Source: Streptomyces sp. Ag109_O5-1 (GTDB taxonomy: Bacteria > Actinomycetota > Actinomycetes > Streptomycetales > Streptomycetaceae). From it: DNA of 64,000 bases. The notes under the pieces are model-generated. The model saw only the letters and a list, made by a program, of their open reading frames with translations. It had not been told where the DNA came from and did no database searches. Positions 35,969 through 44,004 of the stretch are shown here, one piece after another. A program made the position numbers and the translations under genes. The first letter of the stretch is position 1; every line of letters starts with the position of its first letter. The stretch covers positions 3,596,001-3,660,000 of the forward strand of contig NZ_RKQF01000001.1 in NCBI RefSeq assembly GCF_003814875.1. Direction: 5' to 3'.

Positions 35969-36783
35969 TGACCACTGCCATCCGTTCTTTCAGCTTCGGG
36001 GGGGGCGTGCAGTCCATGAGCGCACTCGTTCTCGCCGCTGAGCGTCGTATCGACTTCCCGCTGTTCGTGTTCTCCAACGTCGGCGACGACAGCGAGAACC
36101 CCGGCACGCTCCGCTACGTCGAGGAGTATGCCAAGCCCTACGCGGCAGAGCACGGCATCGAACTCGTCGAGGTGCACCGCGTCATGCAGCGCACCGGCGA
36201 GTCGCGCACGCTGATGCAGGACCTCACGCGCCCCGGCTCGAAGTCCCTGAAGATCCCCGTGCGGATGTCGAACGGGGCCCCTGGCACCCGCTCCTGCACC
36301 GCCACCTACAAGATCGAGCAGGTCGGTCGGGAGCTGAAGCGGCGGGGCGCCACCCCGGAGAACCCGGCAACGATCGGCATCGGCATCTCCGTCGACGAGA
36401 TCCACCGGGCGAACAACCGGATCACCGAGCCGCACGAGCGGATCGTGTACCCGCTCCTCGACCTCGGACTGCGGCGCACGGACTGCGCGCGCGTCATCCG
36501 CGACGCAGGGCTGCCGGTACCGCCCAAGAGCAGCTGCTTCTTCTGCCCGTTCCACCGGCCGGAGACCTGGCACGACCAGCGGCGCAACGAGCCGGAACTG
36601 TTCGAGAAGTCCTGCCAGCTCGAAGAGCACCTCAACCAGGTGCGCGACGAACTCGGCAAGGACCACGTCTACTTGACCCGCTTCGGCAAGCCGCTGCGGG
36701 AGGCGATCCCGGACGGTGTGGATCTGCTGCCGATGTTCGACGAGGCCGACGGCCTCTGCGACTCCGGGTGGTGCATGACGTGA
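35968..36783 (+). CDS. PP-loop (PAPS reductase-like) enzyme, copy 1
   Basis: This 271-aa protein belongs to the PAPS-reductase/ATP-pyrophosphatase superfamily. The PP-loop is SFGGGVQS (9-16). Four cysteines, Cys110, Cys173, Cys190 and Cys193 (CFFC), match the positions conserved in the paralogue at 43084 and may bind an Fe-S cluster. The middle has SVDEIHRANN, and it ends CDSGWCMT. Phage members are often linked to nucleic-acid sulfur chemistry, but the substrate is unknown. The ATG at 35968 shares a base with the preceding stop. Confidence 0.82.
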   Translation: MTTAIRSFSFGGGVQSMSALVLAAERRIDFPLFVFSNVGDDSENPGTLRYVEEYAKPYAAEHGIELVEVHRVMQRTGESRTLMQDLTRPGSKSLKIPVRMSNGAPGTRSCTATYKIEQVGRELKRRGATPENPATIGIGISVDEIHRANNRITEPHERIVYPLLDLGLRRTDCARVIRDAGLPVPPKSSCFFCPFHRPETWHDQRRNEPELFEKSCQLEEHLNQVRDELGKDHVYLTRFGKPLREAIPDGVDLLPMFDEADGLCDSGWCMT

Positions 36784-37040
36784 TGGACACGATCACCACC
36801 GCCCTCGGCGCCTACGGCATCGCCTGCGTCGTCACCTGGTCCCTGTTCGTGCCCCGCTCCGTCCGAGCCCTCCGGGCGCCCCGGCGGACGCAGCTGGCCG
36901 AACGCGTCGCCGACGCCCAGGCCCGCACTGGCGTGACCCCGGAGGAGCTGGAGGACGCGGCGTTCGTCCGCCGCGTCCAGGCCGAGCTGAAGGACTACGG
37001 CGCCGGGATCGCCGACTACTACGACAAGGGGGAGTCGTGA
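36783..37040 (+). CDS. Small membrane-anchored protein
   Basis: An 85-aa protein with one N-terminal membrane helix (LGAYGIACVVTWSLFVP) and a charged helical cytoplasmic part (EELEDAAFVRRVQAELKDYG). It begins at the ATG overlapping the previous TGA. No family recognised. Confidence 0.6.
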   Translation: MDTITTALGAYGIACVVTWSLFVPRSVRALRAPRRTQLAERVADAQARTGVTPEELEDAAFVRRVQAELKDYGAGIADYYDKGES

Positions 37041-37657
37041 CCACCCTTTTCGATCTCGCTGACACCCCGGCTGCCCCCGTGGCGGCCGGCCGCGCCCCGA
37101 AGGTGATCGGCCTCGACGTCGCCATGGGCATCACCGGCATCGCAGGCGAAGGCTGGACCGACTACGTCAAGGCCAAGGGCTCCAGCCAGCACTCCCGATT
37201 CGAGCAGCAGCTCGTCGGGATCGCCGACCACATCCGCAACGCCGACTTCGTCGTCATCGAAGGCCCCGCGTTCTCCAAGAACAACCAGGGCGCCGACGCC
37301 CTGTCCGCGATGCGGTGGATGGTCCGCCACGACCTGTGGAAGCGACGCATCCCCTACGTCGTCGTGAACCCGGACATCCGGCTCATCTACGCCGTCGGCA
37401 CCGCAGCACCCAAGGACCCCGACACCGGCCTCCGGCTGAAGGGCGAACCCCTCAAGGCCGTCGTCCGGCAGGCCGTCGCAGACACGTACGGCATCACCAC
37501 CGAAGGCCACGCCAAGTACGACGAAGCCGACGCCTACGTGCTGCTCTGTATGGGCCTGCACTGGCTGGGGCGCCCGCTCGCCGTAGTCCCGGACACGCAC
37601 CGCCGCGCACTCGACTCCGTGCGCTGGCCCGCCCGGGCGGAGGTGATCGCCCGATGA
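37037..37657 (+). CDS. RuvC-like Holliday junction resolvase
   Basis: This 206-aa protein has the RNase H-fold RuvC arrangement: KVIGLDVAMGITGIAG with Asp27, then FVVIEGPAFSKNNQG with a catalytic Glu, and DEADAYVLLCMGLHWLG with the C-terminal Asp. Phage RuvC-like enzymes resolve branched replication or packaging intermediates. GTG start 37037 overlaps the preceding gene. It completes the recombination set with YqaJ, ERF and the exonuclease. Confidence 0.82.
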   Translation: MTTLFDLADTPAAPVAAGRAPKVIGLDVAMGITGIAGEGWTDYVKAKGSSQHSRFEQQLVGIADHIRNADFVVIEGPAFSKNNQGADALSAMRWMVRHDLWKRRIPYVVVNPDIRLIYAVGTAAPKDPDTGLRLKGEPLKAVVRQAVADTYGITTEGHAKYDEADAYVLLCMGLHWLGRPLAVVPDTHRRALDSVRWPARAEVIAR

Positions 37658-38046
37658 TCGAGATCACCATCCGCCTCAACACCCCCGACAGCGCACGCCG
37701 GTTCGCCGGCCACCTCCGCGCCCTCGCCGCCACCGAAGCCCACCGCGGGCAGGCCCGCCAGTTCCGCGGCACCGCCCGCCGCCTGGAGCAGCTCACCCGA
37801 CCGGTCCTGCACTACGCGCCGCGTGTCCGCCGCCCGGCCCACCCCGGCATCGACGAGGGCGCCGTGCAACGGGTCGTCGCCGGGCACCAGCCGTTCCCGG
37901 TGCTGTCCCGGGACGAAGCGCGCCTCGCCTGCTGGCACTTGACCCAACGCGCTTGCCCGGCGCCGGAAATCGCCGCCCGGATCCGGGTGGCGCAGCGCAC
38001 GGTGCACCGCTGGCGCGCCGAAGACCGACAGGCGGTGACCGCATGA
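37654..38046 (+). CDS. HTH protein
   Basis: The ATG at 37654 gives 130 residues. The C-terminal HTH reads CWHLTQRACPAPEIAARI, then VAQRTVHRWRAED. The N-terminal half is mixed (EITIRLNTPDSARRFAGHLRA). It overlaps both neighbours and is probably a small regulator. Confidence 0.65.
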   Translation: MIEITIRLNTPDSARRFAGHLRALAATEAHRGQARQFRGTARRLEQLTRPVLHYAPRVRRPAHPGIDEGAVQRVVAGHQPFPVLSRDEARLACWHLTQRACPAPEIAARIRVAQRTVHRWRAEDRQAVTA

Positions 38047-38492
38047 AGATCCGTGCTGACGTCGCCCAGATGCTGCGCGCCGGCCATTCCGACCGCCAGA
38101 TCGCACGCCAGCTTGGCGTCCACCGTGACCAGGTCATCAGGGCCCGACGGCTCCTCGGCATCCCCGCGGGGCCCACGTTCCCGCAGCCCAAGGCGGTCGA
38201 AGACCTCTTCCGGGAGCGGGTCGAGGAAGTCGACGGCGGCCACCTGAAGTGGAGGGGCTTCCGCAACGAGCGCGGCACTCCGGTCCTGAAACACCGCAGC
38301 CGAGGCGCCCTGCGCAACGAGACCGCCTACCGCGTGGCATGGCGGCTCCAGCACGACCGCGAGCCGGAAGGGCTGGTCCTTCCCGGCTGCGGCTACGACC
38401 AGTGCGTCGCGCCCGGCCACGTGGAAGACCGGCGCCTGCGCAACCAAGTCACGGCCGCATACGCGGCGATCTTCGGGGAGACAGCGGCATGA
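38043..38492 (+). CDS. HTH plus HNH-like zinc module protein
   Basis: A 149-aa protein. Residues 5-40 form an HTH (DRQIARQLGVHRDQVIRARR). A second module has HLKW (67-70) and C-x4-C-x4-H (Cys116, Cys121, His126; CGYDQCVAPGHVED), the layout of phage HNH endonucleases, but the His normally found before the first Cys is replaced (LPGC). The same module with identical spacing is fused to WhiB in the next gene. DNA binding is likely; nuclease activity doubtful. Confidence 0.72.
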   Translation: MKIRADVAQMLRAGHSDRQIARQLGVHRDQVIRARRLLGIPAGPTFPQPKAVEDLFRERVEEVDGGHLKWRGFRNERGTPVLKHRSRGALRNETAYRVAWRLQHDREPEGLVLPGCGYDQCVAPGHVEDRRLRNQVTAAYAAIFGETAA

Positions 38493-39154
38493 GCCACGAC
38501 ACCGACTGGCGGAAGTCTGCGGTCTGCCGCACCAAGGACCCCGAACTCTTCTTCCCGAAGGGCACCGAGGGCCCCTGGGCGCTCGCCATCGAGGAGGCCA
38601 AGGCGGCGTGCCGCCGCTGTCCCGCCGTCGAAGCCTGCCTCCAGTTCGCCTTCCAGACCGGCATCGACCACGGCATCTTCGGCGGCCTCACCGAAGCCGA
38701 ACGGCGCTCCCTGCGCCGCCGCGCCAACGCCGGACGCATCACCGGCGACAACATCACCAAGTCCGCCCAGCGCGCCCGCCAGCCGCAGGAGCCCCGCACC
38801 CTGCGCAGCATCCTCGACGCCAACACCGCCCGCGTCGGCGACGGCCACCTCACGTGGACCGGCCCCGAACAGATCCACTTCAAAGGCCGCGTCTACACGC
38901 CACGGCAGGCCGCGTTCATCGTCGACCGCGGCTACTACCCGACCGGCCGGATCACCTCCATCTGCGGTGTCCCGGACTGCGTCCTGGCAGCGCACATCGA
39001 GGACTACGAGGAACGCACCCGCTGCGGCACCCGGCCCGGCTACCAGAGGCACCTGCGGGAGCGGACAGAGGTCTGCGGGCCGTGCCGGCAGGCGAACACG
39101 GACGCCGACAACCGGCTGCGCAGGAGCGGCAGCACGAAGGCGGTGGCAGTGTGA
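38489..39154 (+). CDS. WhiB-family protein fused to an HNH-like module
   Basis: WhiB proteins bind 4Fe-4S clusters and regulate transcription through the primary sigma factor. This 221-aa protein has the four cluster cysteines (Cys13, Cys41, Cys44, Cys50) and the GIFGGLTEAER turn in its first 80 residues. It then continues for about 130 residues with HLTW (120-123), C-x4-C-x4-H (Cys159, Cys164, His169) and further CxxC pairs near 179-199, matching the preceding gene's module. Most WhiB proteins are 80-130 aa, so this is a fusion. ATG 38489 overlaps the previous stop. Confidence 0.82.
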   Translation: MSHDTDWRKSAVCRTKDPELFFPKGTEGPWALAIEEAKAACRRCPAVEACLQFAFQTGIDHGIFGGLTEAERRSLRRRANAGRITGDNITKSAQRARQPQEPRTLRSILDANTARVGDGHLTWTGPEQIHFKGRVYTPRQAAFIVDRGYYPTGRITSICGVPDCVLAAHIEDYEERTRCGTRPGYQRHLRERTEVCGPCRQANTDADNRLRRSGSTKAVAV

Positions 39155-39405
39155 ACGGCCACTACCCGAACCCCGCCGAGCCCGCGCTCGCCTGGGCCGA
39201 GGACGCCGCCTGCCGCGGCCGGGACGTAAGCGAGTTCTTCACCAAGAACCAGCGCCGCGTTCAGGAGATCAAAAACCTCTGCGAACGCTGCCCAGTACGG
39301 GAGAAGTGCCTCGACGAAGCGCTCCGCGCCGAGGACACCAGCCGGTACGGGATCTACGGCGGCCTCACCGCAGAGGAACGGGCCCGGCTGGGGAGGCGCA
39401 GGTGA
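39151..39405 (+). CDS. WhiB-family transcription factor
   Basis: An 84-aa canonical WhiB-like protein with Cys21, Cys44, Cys47 and Cys53, then GIYGGLTAEER and a basic tail (RARLGRRR). Phage WhiB proteins can redirect host sporulation or exclusion programmes; here that is only family-level expectation. GTG 39151 overlaps the WhiB-HNH fusion's stop, so the two are made together. Confidence 0.9.
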   Translation: MNGHYPNPAEPALAWAEDAACRGRDVSEFFTKNQRRVQEIKNLCERCPVREKCLDEALRAEDTSRYGIYGGLTAEERARLGRRR

Positions 39406-39590
39406 ACGGCCCCTGGATGAGCGGCGTCCAGGTCCGCCGCATGGAGCACGGCCAGACCCCGATCGCCGACCAGCTGTGCACCGCCTGCGGCATGCACAAG
39501 CGGGTCACCGGCCGGGCGAAGGTCGAGGACTTCATGCGGGCAAACCCGCTCGCCGAACACCGGGCCGTGTGCCAACCCAAGACCACCTGA
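39402..39590 (+). CDS. Small CxxC protein
   Basis: A 62-aa protein starting at GTG 39402 with LCTACGMHKRV and a late Cys (AVCQPKT), suggesting a metal site. It is the last gene of the tightly overlapping early block, followed by a hairpin. Confidence 0.6.
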   Translation: MNGPWMSGVQVRRMEHGQTPIADQLCTACGMHKRVTGRAKVEDFMRANPLAEHRAVCQPKTT

Positions 39591-39592
39591 CC

Positions 39593-39633
39593 GGGGCCGC
39601 CCCGCTTCCCCCCGCCGCTCACGGGGCGGCCCC
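39593..39633 (+). terminator. Hairpin at the end of the early block
   Basis: GGGGCCGCCCCG (39593-39604) pairs perfectly with CGGGGCGGCCCC (39622-39633). No T-run follows. The sequence to the next gene is almost free of G (A/C-rich). Confidence 0.55.
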
Positions 39634-39683
39634 ACCCCCACACACCACACCAGCACCACCAACCAGAAAGGCACCACCGGCAC

Positions 39684-40079
39684 ATGACCACCAACACCGA
39701 AACCGGCGAGATCCAGCAAGCGCCCGTCGCCGCATTCCTCGCCAGCCACCTCAACGGCCGCACCGACGAAGACCTCAGCACCGAATTCCACACCCTCCTC
39801 GACGCCGTCCGCGCCCACGGCAAAAAGGGCTCCCTCACCATCACCATCGTCGTCGACCCCCCCGCCAACGGCGTCGAGTCCGCACCGCTCCCCATCGGCG
39901 TCGAGTCCACCGTCAAGGCCCCCAAGCCCACCCCCGTCAAGAGCCTGTACTTCCTCAACGACGAAGGCCTGCCCGTCCGCGAAGACCCCCGGCAGATGGC
40001 CGCCGGCGTGTACCGCACCGCCGACGGCGCCACCGAGTTCCGCATGTCCAACTCCACCACCGAGTACAAGGAAGCCTGA
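39684..40079 (+). CDS. Hypothetical phage protein
   Basis: A 131-aa protein (MTTNTETGEIQQAPVAAFLA) with SLTITIVVDPPA and a C-terminal DGATEFRMSNSTTEYKEA. It sits three bases before the DUF2303 gene and is likely part of that module. A ribosome site (AGAAAGG) precedes the ATG. Function unknown. Confidence 0.7.
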   Translation: MTTNTETGEIQQAPVAAFLASHLNGRTDEDLSTEFHTLLDAVRAHGKKGSLTITIVVDPPANGVESAPLPIGVESTVKAPKPTPVKSLYFLNDEGLPVREDPRQMAAGVYRTADGATEFRMSNSTTEYKEA

Positions 40080-40082
40080 TCT

Positions 40083-40913
40083 GTGACCAGCTACCGCGAC
40101 CTCACCGCCACCCCCGGCGAGGCCCAAGTCATCGTCGACACCGCCCTCCTCGCCGCCGCCCCCGCCGAGCTGGAGATCGGCAAGGTGTACGCCTTCCGCA
40201 CCCCGGCCGGCGTCGAAAAGGTCGACCTCACCGGCGACCAGTACAAGGACGCCCCCACCCGCAAGACCGGCACCACCACCGTCCGCGACACCGCCTCCTT
40301 CCTCGCCTACTTCGGAAAGCACGCCGACGCGGACAGCGAGGTCTACGCCGACGCCGAACGCTTCACCGTCACCGCCGTCCTCGACGCCAACACCGCGGGC
40401 GCCGCCCGCTGGGGCGGCCACCGCGCTGTCCTCGCCCTGCGGCAGACCGACGCCTGGAAGCAGTGGGCCGCCTCCGACGGCAAGCTCATGACCCAGGAGC
40501 AGTTCGCCGAGTTCCTCGAGGACCACCTCCCCGAGCTCCTGGAGCCCGACGCCGCCACGATGCTGGAGATCGCCCAGTCCATCCAGGGCGTCGCCAAGGC
40601 AGAGTTCCAGTCCGGCACCCGCCTCAACAGCGGCGAGCGAAAGCTCGCCTACGTCGAGACCGTCACCGCGAAGGCCGGGCAGAAGGGCGAGCTCGTCATC
40701 CCCGAAACCTTCGTGGTCGGCCTGGTGCCGTTCGAGGGCGGCGAGGGCTTCCGGCTGACGGCCCGGCTGCGGTACCGCATCAACGGCGGCCCGCTCCAAC
40801 TCGGTTACAAGCTGGAGCGTCCGGCGGACGTGCTGCGCACCGCGTTCCAGGGGGTGGTCACCGAGATCAGCGAGGGCATCACGGTGCCGGTCCTGAACGG
40901 GACGTCGGTCTGA
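40083..40913 (+). CDS. DUF2303 protein
   Basis: This 276-aa protein matches DUF2303, a phage family without known activity. Signatures are TTVRDTASFLAYFGKH, FTVTAVLDANT, GGHRAVLALRQTDAWKQWAA and GKLMTQEQFAEFLEDH, then ERKLAYVETVTAKAGQKGEL. The GTG at 40083 is used. It lies just before the replicative helicase, where many actinophages carry it. Confidence 0.85.
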   Translation: MTSYRDLTATPGEAQVIVDTALLAAAPAELEIGKVYAFRTPAGVEKVDLTGDQYKDAPTRKTGTTTVRDTASFLAYFGKHADADSEVYADAERFTVTAVLDANTAGAARWGGHRAVLALRQTDAWKQWAASDGKLMTQEQFAEFLEDHLPELLEPDAATMLEIAQSIQGVAKAEFQSGTRLNSGERKLAYVETVTAKAGQKGELVIPETFVVGLVPFEGGEGFRLTARLRYRINGGPLQLGYKLERPADVLRTAFQGVVTEISEGITVPVLNGTSV

Positions 40914-41224
40914 TGGCCGGGCGCGCTGGCAGCCAGGACGGCGACGGCTCCCGCTGCCCTGCCTGCCGCGCGCCCATCCTCACCCAGTGGGTCGGCGACA
41001 CCGCCGCCCTCAAGGCCCGCGTCGAACTCCCGGCGCCCAGCGAGCCGCGCCCCTACGGCCCGGCCGCCACGGCCAGCACACCCGACGACCTCGTCTGGTG
41101 CCTGCCCCGCCCCCGCCACGGCCCGCTCCGCCTGCGCTGGACCACCGGCCGGCATCCCCCCGACTGCCCACACCAGCACCTCACCTCGCACCAGTGCACC
41201 ACCGAACCCAGCACGATCTTTTGA
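40913..41224 (+). CDS. Small zinc-binding-like protein
   Basis: A 103-aa protein with CPACRAPIL near the N-terminus and DCPHQHLTSHQC near the C-terminus, a likely zinc site. The ATG shares one base with the DUF2303 stop. It precedes the helicase by 11 bp. Confidence 0.6.
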   Translation: MAGRAGSQDGDGSRCPACRAPILTQWVGDTAALKARVELPAPSEPRPYGPAATASTPDDLVWCLPRPRHGPLRLRWTTGRHPPDCPHQHLTSHQCTTEPSTIF

Positions 41225-41235
41225 GGAGACCGCCC

Positions 41236-43065
41236 GTGAGCAACGTCCGCCAGCTGCCCCCGCAGGACTCCGCGGCGGCCAGCGACGACGGCCGGCGGAC
41301 GCCTCCGTGCGACCTGGAGGCCGAAGAGTTCGTCGTCGGTGTCGCCATGCACTCCAAGGCCGCCTACGACGAGTGCTCCCTCCTCATCACCCGAGACGAC
41401 TTCTACCGGCCCGCCCACCAGCTCCTCTGGGACACCATCGCCGGGATCATCGCCACCGGCATCCAGCCCCACCCCGCCCTCGTACGCGCCGAACTGGACA
41501 AGCAGGGCCAGCTCCACCGCGTCGAGGGCGGCAACCTCATCTACCGGCTCAGCTCCGACACCATCAGCCCCTCCCACGCCGCCGCATTTGCCGAGCGCAT
41601 CGCCGAGACCGGCCGGCAACGCCGCTACGACGCCCACTCCACCGCCCTCAAGGCAGCGATCGACCGGAAGGCCGACGGCGACGAACTCGCCGCCCTCGTC
41701 GCCGACTTCCAGCAGGGCGAAGCCCTCCGCGAGAACACCGGCCGCGGCCCCGCCCACCTCGTCGCCTCCCTGCTGAACTGGGACGAGTTCTTCCTCACCG
41801 ACTTCGGCGCCATCCAGCTCCTGCCCGGCAAGCTCATGGGCCCCGGCCAGCAGATCACGTTGGTCGGTGACGGCAAGGCCGGCAAGTCCCTGTTCACGCA
41901 GGAGTGGATGTGGCGGATGGCCACCGGCCAGCCGTTCCTCGGCGACCGGGCGCAGGCCCCGGTACGCATCCTGTACCTGGACGCGGAGAACGGGCAGGAG
42001 CAGGTGCAGGAACGGTTCCTGTCTTTCGGTGCCAACGCCCGCCACATGGGGGAACTGCGGTACGCCAGCTTCCCGCCGATCCGCCCCCTCGACACTGCGG
42101 GCGGCGGCGCCGACCTCCTCGCGCTCGTGAAGGCCACAGGTGCCGAGCTGGTCGTCATCGACACCGTCTCCCGGTTCATCTCCGGCCCGGAGAACGACGC
42201 CGACACCTGGCTGAACCTGTACCGGCACACCCTCCTGCCCCTCAAGCGCGACCGGATCGCCTCCGTCCGCCTGGACCACTTCGGCAAGGACAAGGACCGC
42301 GGCGGCCGCGGAAGTAGCGCGAAGACCCAGGACGTCGACCACGTGTGGGAGCTGTCCGCGCAGGGCGGCGGCACCCTCACCCTGAAGCGCACCCACACCC
42401 GCACCGGCATCGGCCCCGACCATTTCACCCTCGTCCGCCAGGCCCGCCGTGACGGCGACAACTGGATGCTCGGCGGCACCCGCCACATCCTCATGGCCTA
42501 CGACGTGGAGCCGGACATGGAAGCCGCCATGGCCGCCACCCCGGGCACGGTCGAGCACATCGTGGCCGCCCTGGACCGGGCCGGCATGCCGGACGATGCG
42601 GGCAACCGGGCGGTCCGCCAGAAGCTTGCTGATCTTCAGGTGCCGGGCGGCAACGACAAGATCGCGGAGGCTGTCCGGCGCCGCAAAGCACGGTCCGAAA
42701 CGCCCGGTTTCGACGTTTCCGGAAAGCGTTCCGGAGACCGTTCCGACGAACGTTTCCCGGAAACGTTTCCCGGAACGCTCCCCGGAACGGAAGAAACCGC
42801 AGGTCAGACGTTTCCCGGAACGGTCGCGGAAACATCCGGAACGCCCCCTGTTCCCCACGTTCCCCCCACGAAGTGGGGGAACGGGGAGGGAACGCCGGAA
42901 CAGGCAGACCCCAAAACCCCCCTCTGCACCGTCTGCCACCACCCCCTCAACCCCACCCGGATCGAACACGGCCACACCACACACCTCGCCTGCCAACCCG
43001 GCCTCGGACACCACCCCGACGGACCCGCACACCCACACGACGACGCCCACCACGGCGCCGCCTGA
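41236..43065 (+). CDS. DnaB-like replicative helicase/RecA-type ATPase
   Basis: This 609-aa protein begins with a DnaB N-terminal domain (DLEAEEFVVGVAMHSKAAYDE, DDFYRPAHQLLWDTI). The RecA-like ATPase has Walker A GDGKAGKS (211-218), Walker B ELVVIDTVSRFI and sensor-like SVRLDHFGKDKD. The tail includes a low-complexity stretch (FPETFPGTLPGT) encoded by iteron-like DNA, then a zinc pair CTVCHHPLNP and HLAC. The GTG at 41236 follows GAGGAG. It is the best candidate for the phage replication initiator or helicase. Confidence 0.85.
   Translation: MSNVRQLPPQDSAAASDDGRRTPPCDLEAEEFVVGVAMHSKAAYDECSLLITRDDFYRPAHQLLWDTIAGIIATGIQPHPALVRAELDKQGQLHRVEGGNLIYRLSSDTISPSHAAAFAERIAETGRQRRYDAHSTALKAAIDRKADGDELAALVADFQQGEALRENTGRGPAHLVASLLNWDEFFLTDFGAIQLLPGKLMGPGQQITLVGDGKAGKSLFTQEWMWRMATGQPFLGDRAQAPVRILYLDAENGQEQVQERFLSFGANARHMGELRYASFPPIRPLDTAGGGADLLALVKATGAELVVIDTVSRFISGPENDADTWLNLYRHTLLPLKRDRIASVRLDHFGKDKDRGGRGSSAKTQDVDHVWELSAQGGGTLTLKRTHTRTGIGPDHFTLVRQARRDGDNWMLGGTRHILMAYDVEPDMEAAMAATPGTVEHIVAALDRAGMPDDAGNRAVRQKLADLQVPGGNDKIAEAVRRRKARSETPGFDVSGKRSGDRSDERFPETFPGTLPGTEETAGQTFPGTVAETSGTPPVPHVPPTKWGNGEGTPEQADPKTPLCTVCHHPLNPTRIEHGHTTHLACQPGLGHHPDGPAHPHDDAHHGAA
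42695..42843. repeat. Iteron-like GTTTCC(C)GGAAC cluster, possible replication origin
   Basis: Within the 3' part of the helicase gene, near-palindromic copies of GTTTCCCGGAAC-type sequence recur: GTTTCCGGAAAG, GTTCCGGAGACC, GTTTCCCGGAAACG, GTTTCCCGGAACG (twice), CCCCGGAACG and ATCCGGAACG. Six or more copies occur in about 150 bp. The arrangement resembles origins placed inside initiator genes, as in lambda O. Confidence 0.6.
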
Positions 43066-43083
43066 CCACGAAAGGCACAGCGC

Positions 43084-43908
43084 ATGACCACGCCCACAGA
43101 CGCCGATGGCGTCAGCTTCGGCGGCGGCCAGCAGTCCACCGCGCTCCTGGTCCTCGCCGCTCAAGGCAAGCTCCCGTACCGGCGGTTCTACTTCGCCAAC
43201 GTCGGCGCCGACACCGAGTACCCCGGCACCCTGCGCTACGTCGATGAGTACGCCAAGCCCTACGCCGCCCAGCACGGGCTGGAGTTCATCGAGTTGCGCC
43301 GCGTGATGCAGAACGGCCCGGACAAGGGCCAGGAGCGCACGCTGCTCCAGGAGATCCGGCGGCCGGGCTCCCGCTCGATCCCCTTCCCGATGCGCGTCGC
43401 CAACGGCATGCCCGGCACCCGCGCCTGCACCGAGACCTACAAGCGTCGGCTCGTGGCCAAAGAGACCCGCCGCCGCGGCGCCAGCCCAGAGCACCCGGCA
43501 CGACTGGCCATCGGCATCAGCGTTGACGAGATCGGCCGCGCTAAGGACAGCAACATCCCGCACCAGACCAACGTGCACCCGCTCCTCGACCTCGGCCTGC
43601 GGCGCACCGACTGCCAGCACATCATCAACGCGGCCGGTCTGCCTGTCCCGCCCAAGTCAGCGTGCTGGTTCTGCCCCATGAAGACCCCGGAGCAGTGGCG
43701 GCGTATGCGGCAGGAAGAGCCAGCGCTGTTCGCCGAGGCGTGCGCGCTTGAGGCCGAGATGATCGGCCGCCGCGCCGAGCTCGGCAAGGACGCGATGTAC
43801 ATGACCCGGTTCGGCGTCCCGCTCGCCAAAGCCATCCCGGACGGAGTCGACGCCCTCCCGTTCTTTGACGAGGACCAGGGCTGCGACGACAGCGCCTGCT
43901 TCACCTGA
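43084..43908 (+). CDS. PP-loop (PAPS reductase-like) enzyme, copy 2
   Basis: This 274-aa paralogue of the 35968 gene has PP-loop SFGGGQQS (11-18) and conserved cysteines Cys115, Cys177, Cys194 and Cys197 (CWFC), with long shared stretches (PGTLRYVDEYAKPYAA, DLGLRRTDC). It ends CDDSACFT. Retention of two diverged copies suggests distinct substrates. The ATG at 43084 follows AAAGG. It lies directly after the helicase gene. Substrate unknown. Confidence 0.82.
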   Translation: MTTPTDADGVSFGGGQQSTALLVLAAQGKLPYRRFYFANVGADTEYPGTLRYVDEYAKPYAAQHGLEFIELRRVMQNGPDKGQERTLLQEIRRPGSRSIPFPMRVANGMPGTRACTETYKRRLVAKETRRRGASPEHPARLAIGISVDEIGRAKDSNIPHQTNVHPLLDLGLRRTDCQHIINAAGLPVPPKSACWFCPMKTPEQWRRMRQEEPALFAEACALEAEMIGRRAELGKDAMYMTRFGVPLAKAIPDGVDALPFFDEDQGCDDSACFT

Positions 43909-44004
43909 CCCAGCCTGACCTGCACCGCAGACCAACCACCCCAACACCACCCAACCAACCAAACGCCGCCACAACACCACCAACTACTGAACGGACAGTC
44001 AGTA

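Noticed and set aside
41053..43620. Minus-strand open frame of 855 codons
   Set aside because: It is antisense to the helicase and PP-loop genes and shows only Gly/Val/Glu-rich shadow composition.
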